5,527 bases of DNA from Candidatus Melainabacteria bacterium (GTDB lineage: Bacteria > Cyanobacteriota > Vampirovibrionia > Obscuribacterales > Obscuribacteraceae): contig PSRH01000243.1 of assembly GCA_003175915.1 (NCBI GenBank), positions 1 through 5,527 of the forward strand, written 5' to 3'. A program made the position numbers and the translations under genes. This document shows, one piece after another, positions 4,665 to 5,527 of the stretch. The first letter of the stretch is position 1. Each line of letters begins with the position of its first letter. The notes under the pieces are model-generated. The model saw nothing but the letters and a program-made list of their open reading frames with translations. It did no database searches and was not told the DNA's origin.

Positions 4665-5527
4665 GGGACTGGCTTGGCTACGTCACTTGCAGTTGCTTTT
4701 AGCTGTTCTCTCAATTTCGAAGCCTGATCAGTTTTGCCTTCTTTTTCCAAAACCTCTGCCATACCATTCCAGACTTCCTTATTGACCGGCCGATTGGTTG
4801 TCTTGATCATTGACATAGCCTTTTGGTAGAGAATCTCTGCCTGCGCATATTGCTCTTGCCTGTAACATAGCCGGCCTCGATTGGCGGTTAGCATAGCCAT
4901 CGTTGGGGAACTGTCCTGGTGAATGGACGCCAATATTTCGGCGGCTTCTTGATAGCAAGCATCCGCTTCTGCCCATTGTTGTTTTCTCATGAAGGCAACG
5001 CCGAGACGCCGCATATTTTCGGCAAATTCAACTTGATTGGCTTTATGCTTGACGGCCAATGCCTGTTGCTTGTAGGTTTCGGCTTTGCTGAATTCTTTAA
5101 GCTGCGCCTCGGTTCTTGCCAAGGTCAAAAGTAAGTTTCCTAACGTTGGAAATTTTTGCAAGCGTGCTATTTCGCTGGCTCGTTTATAGAATGGTTCAGC
5201 TCCGGCAAATTGCTCCTGCTGGATTTCGCAGTCCCCTATCAGTGTGAGGCTGTGAACCAGGACGGCATCGTCAGAATGCAAAAGTGACTCTTCAAGAGCT
5301 AATTTCTTTTTGGCATATTGTTCTGCCTCGGCATATTTTTTTTGTGCCATGAGAGTTTCACAAAGCAAACCATTTTCCATGGCTAAATCAAGGTCTAGAA
5401 CTTTGTCACGAGGTAGAGTTTCCATCACGGCCAGCGATCGCCTGAAATACGACGCGGCCTTTGCTGGCGAACGATACAGATAGAAAGAGCCGAGTTTATG
5501 CAAAGTTAGCGCCAAACGCTGGTCAGG
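4658..5527 (-). CDS. Tetratricopeptide repeat (TPR) protein, 5' end outside the window
   Basis: A helical repeat protein, presumably a protein-protein interaction scaffold; partners unknown. The frame stays open to the right edge (codons for Pro-Asp-Gln-Arg precede the first TTG at 5515), so the true start lies beyond and any signal peptide is not visible. In the visible 289 codons the TPR signature Y/F/W-A/S-x-A-E/D recurs, counted from the TTG, at YAEAE (61), FAGAE (103), FSKAE (142), WAEAD (181) and YAQAE (223), i.e. steps of 42, 39, 39 and 42 residues. A further repeat, AKAASYF, lies near 18-24, and GKTDQASKL near 260 is a degenerate last one. The approximately 40-residue period and the PDQRLALTLHKLG opening resemble kinesin-light-chain-type TPRs rather than the classic 34-residue type. 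The C-terminus ends in a short Pro/Val tail. It is convergent with the unknown gene pair, so not in their operon. No enzyme domain is visible. Confidence 0.9.
   Translation of the reverse strand, partial: PDQRLALTLHKLGSFYLYRSPAKAASYFRRSLAVMETLPRDKVLDLDLAMENGLLCETLMAQKKYAEAEQYAKKKLALEESLLHSDDAVLVHSLTLIGDCEIQQEQFAGAEPFYKRASEIARLQKFPTLGNLLLTLARTEAQLKEFSKAETYKQQALAVKHKANQVEFAENMRRLGVAFMRKQQWAEADACYQEAAEILASIHQDSSPTMAMLTANRGRLCYRQEQYAQAEILYQKAMSMIKTTNRPVNKEVWNGMAEVLEKEGKTDQASKLREQLKATASDVAKPVPH

Overview
The window holds five complete genes and one gene cut by the right edge. It has the look of an ordinary chromosomal segment of a diderm (outer-membrane) bacterium: a lipid A/fatty acid gene pair, an exported phosphoesterase-like protein, two unknown hydrophilic proteins and a tetratricopeptide-repeat protein. 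No RNA gene, CRISPR array, transposon or phage gene was seen. LpxA implies LPS synthesis. The tight fabZ-lpxA pair, mid-range GC, TPR protein and many lysine/glutamate-rich unknown proteins would fit a non-photosynthetic relative of cyanobacteria (Vampirovibrionia/Obscuribacterales type). That placement is a guess from general resemblance, and no marker gene here settles it.

Layout. Left part, minus strand: fabZ (start at 1304) then lpxA, overlapping by 4 bases (ATGA), so translationally coupled. FabZ dehydrates 3-hydroxyacyl-ACP for fatty acid elongation and LpxA uses 3-hydroxyacyl-ACP to begin lipid A, so the pair sits at the branch point between phospholipid and LPS. A divergent intergenic region (about 1305-1544) separates fabZ from a plus-strand gene for a twin-arginine-exported calcineurin-like metallophosphoesterase. 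That protein has two altered metal-site motifs and a long Lys/Glu/Pro-rich C-terminal tail.

Middle part: a 190-base gap (2856-3045) holds a 12-base perfect palindrome and a large bulged inverted repeat (12 + 8 bp stems) followed by a T-rich tract. It is either the terminator of the phosphoesterase gene or a structured leader of the next gene. Two co-oriented unknown genes follow (3046-4017 and 4076-4633), with good Shine-Dalgarno sequences and a 58-base spacer that can form alternative hairpins. By eye the two proteins share a repeated alpha-then-beta unit: probably two copies in the first and one in the second, each after a charged linker. This little-described pair is the most interesting part of the window.

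Right part: a convergent minus-strand gene for a multi-TPR protein (4658 to the edge), with only 24 bases between the two stop codons and no evident terminator.
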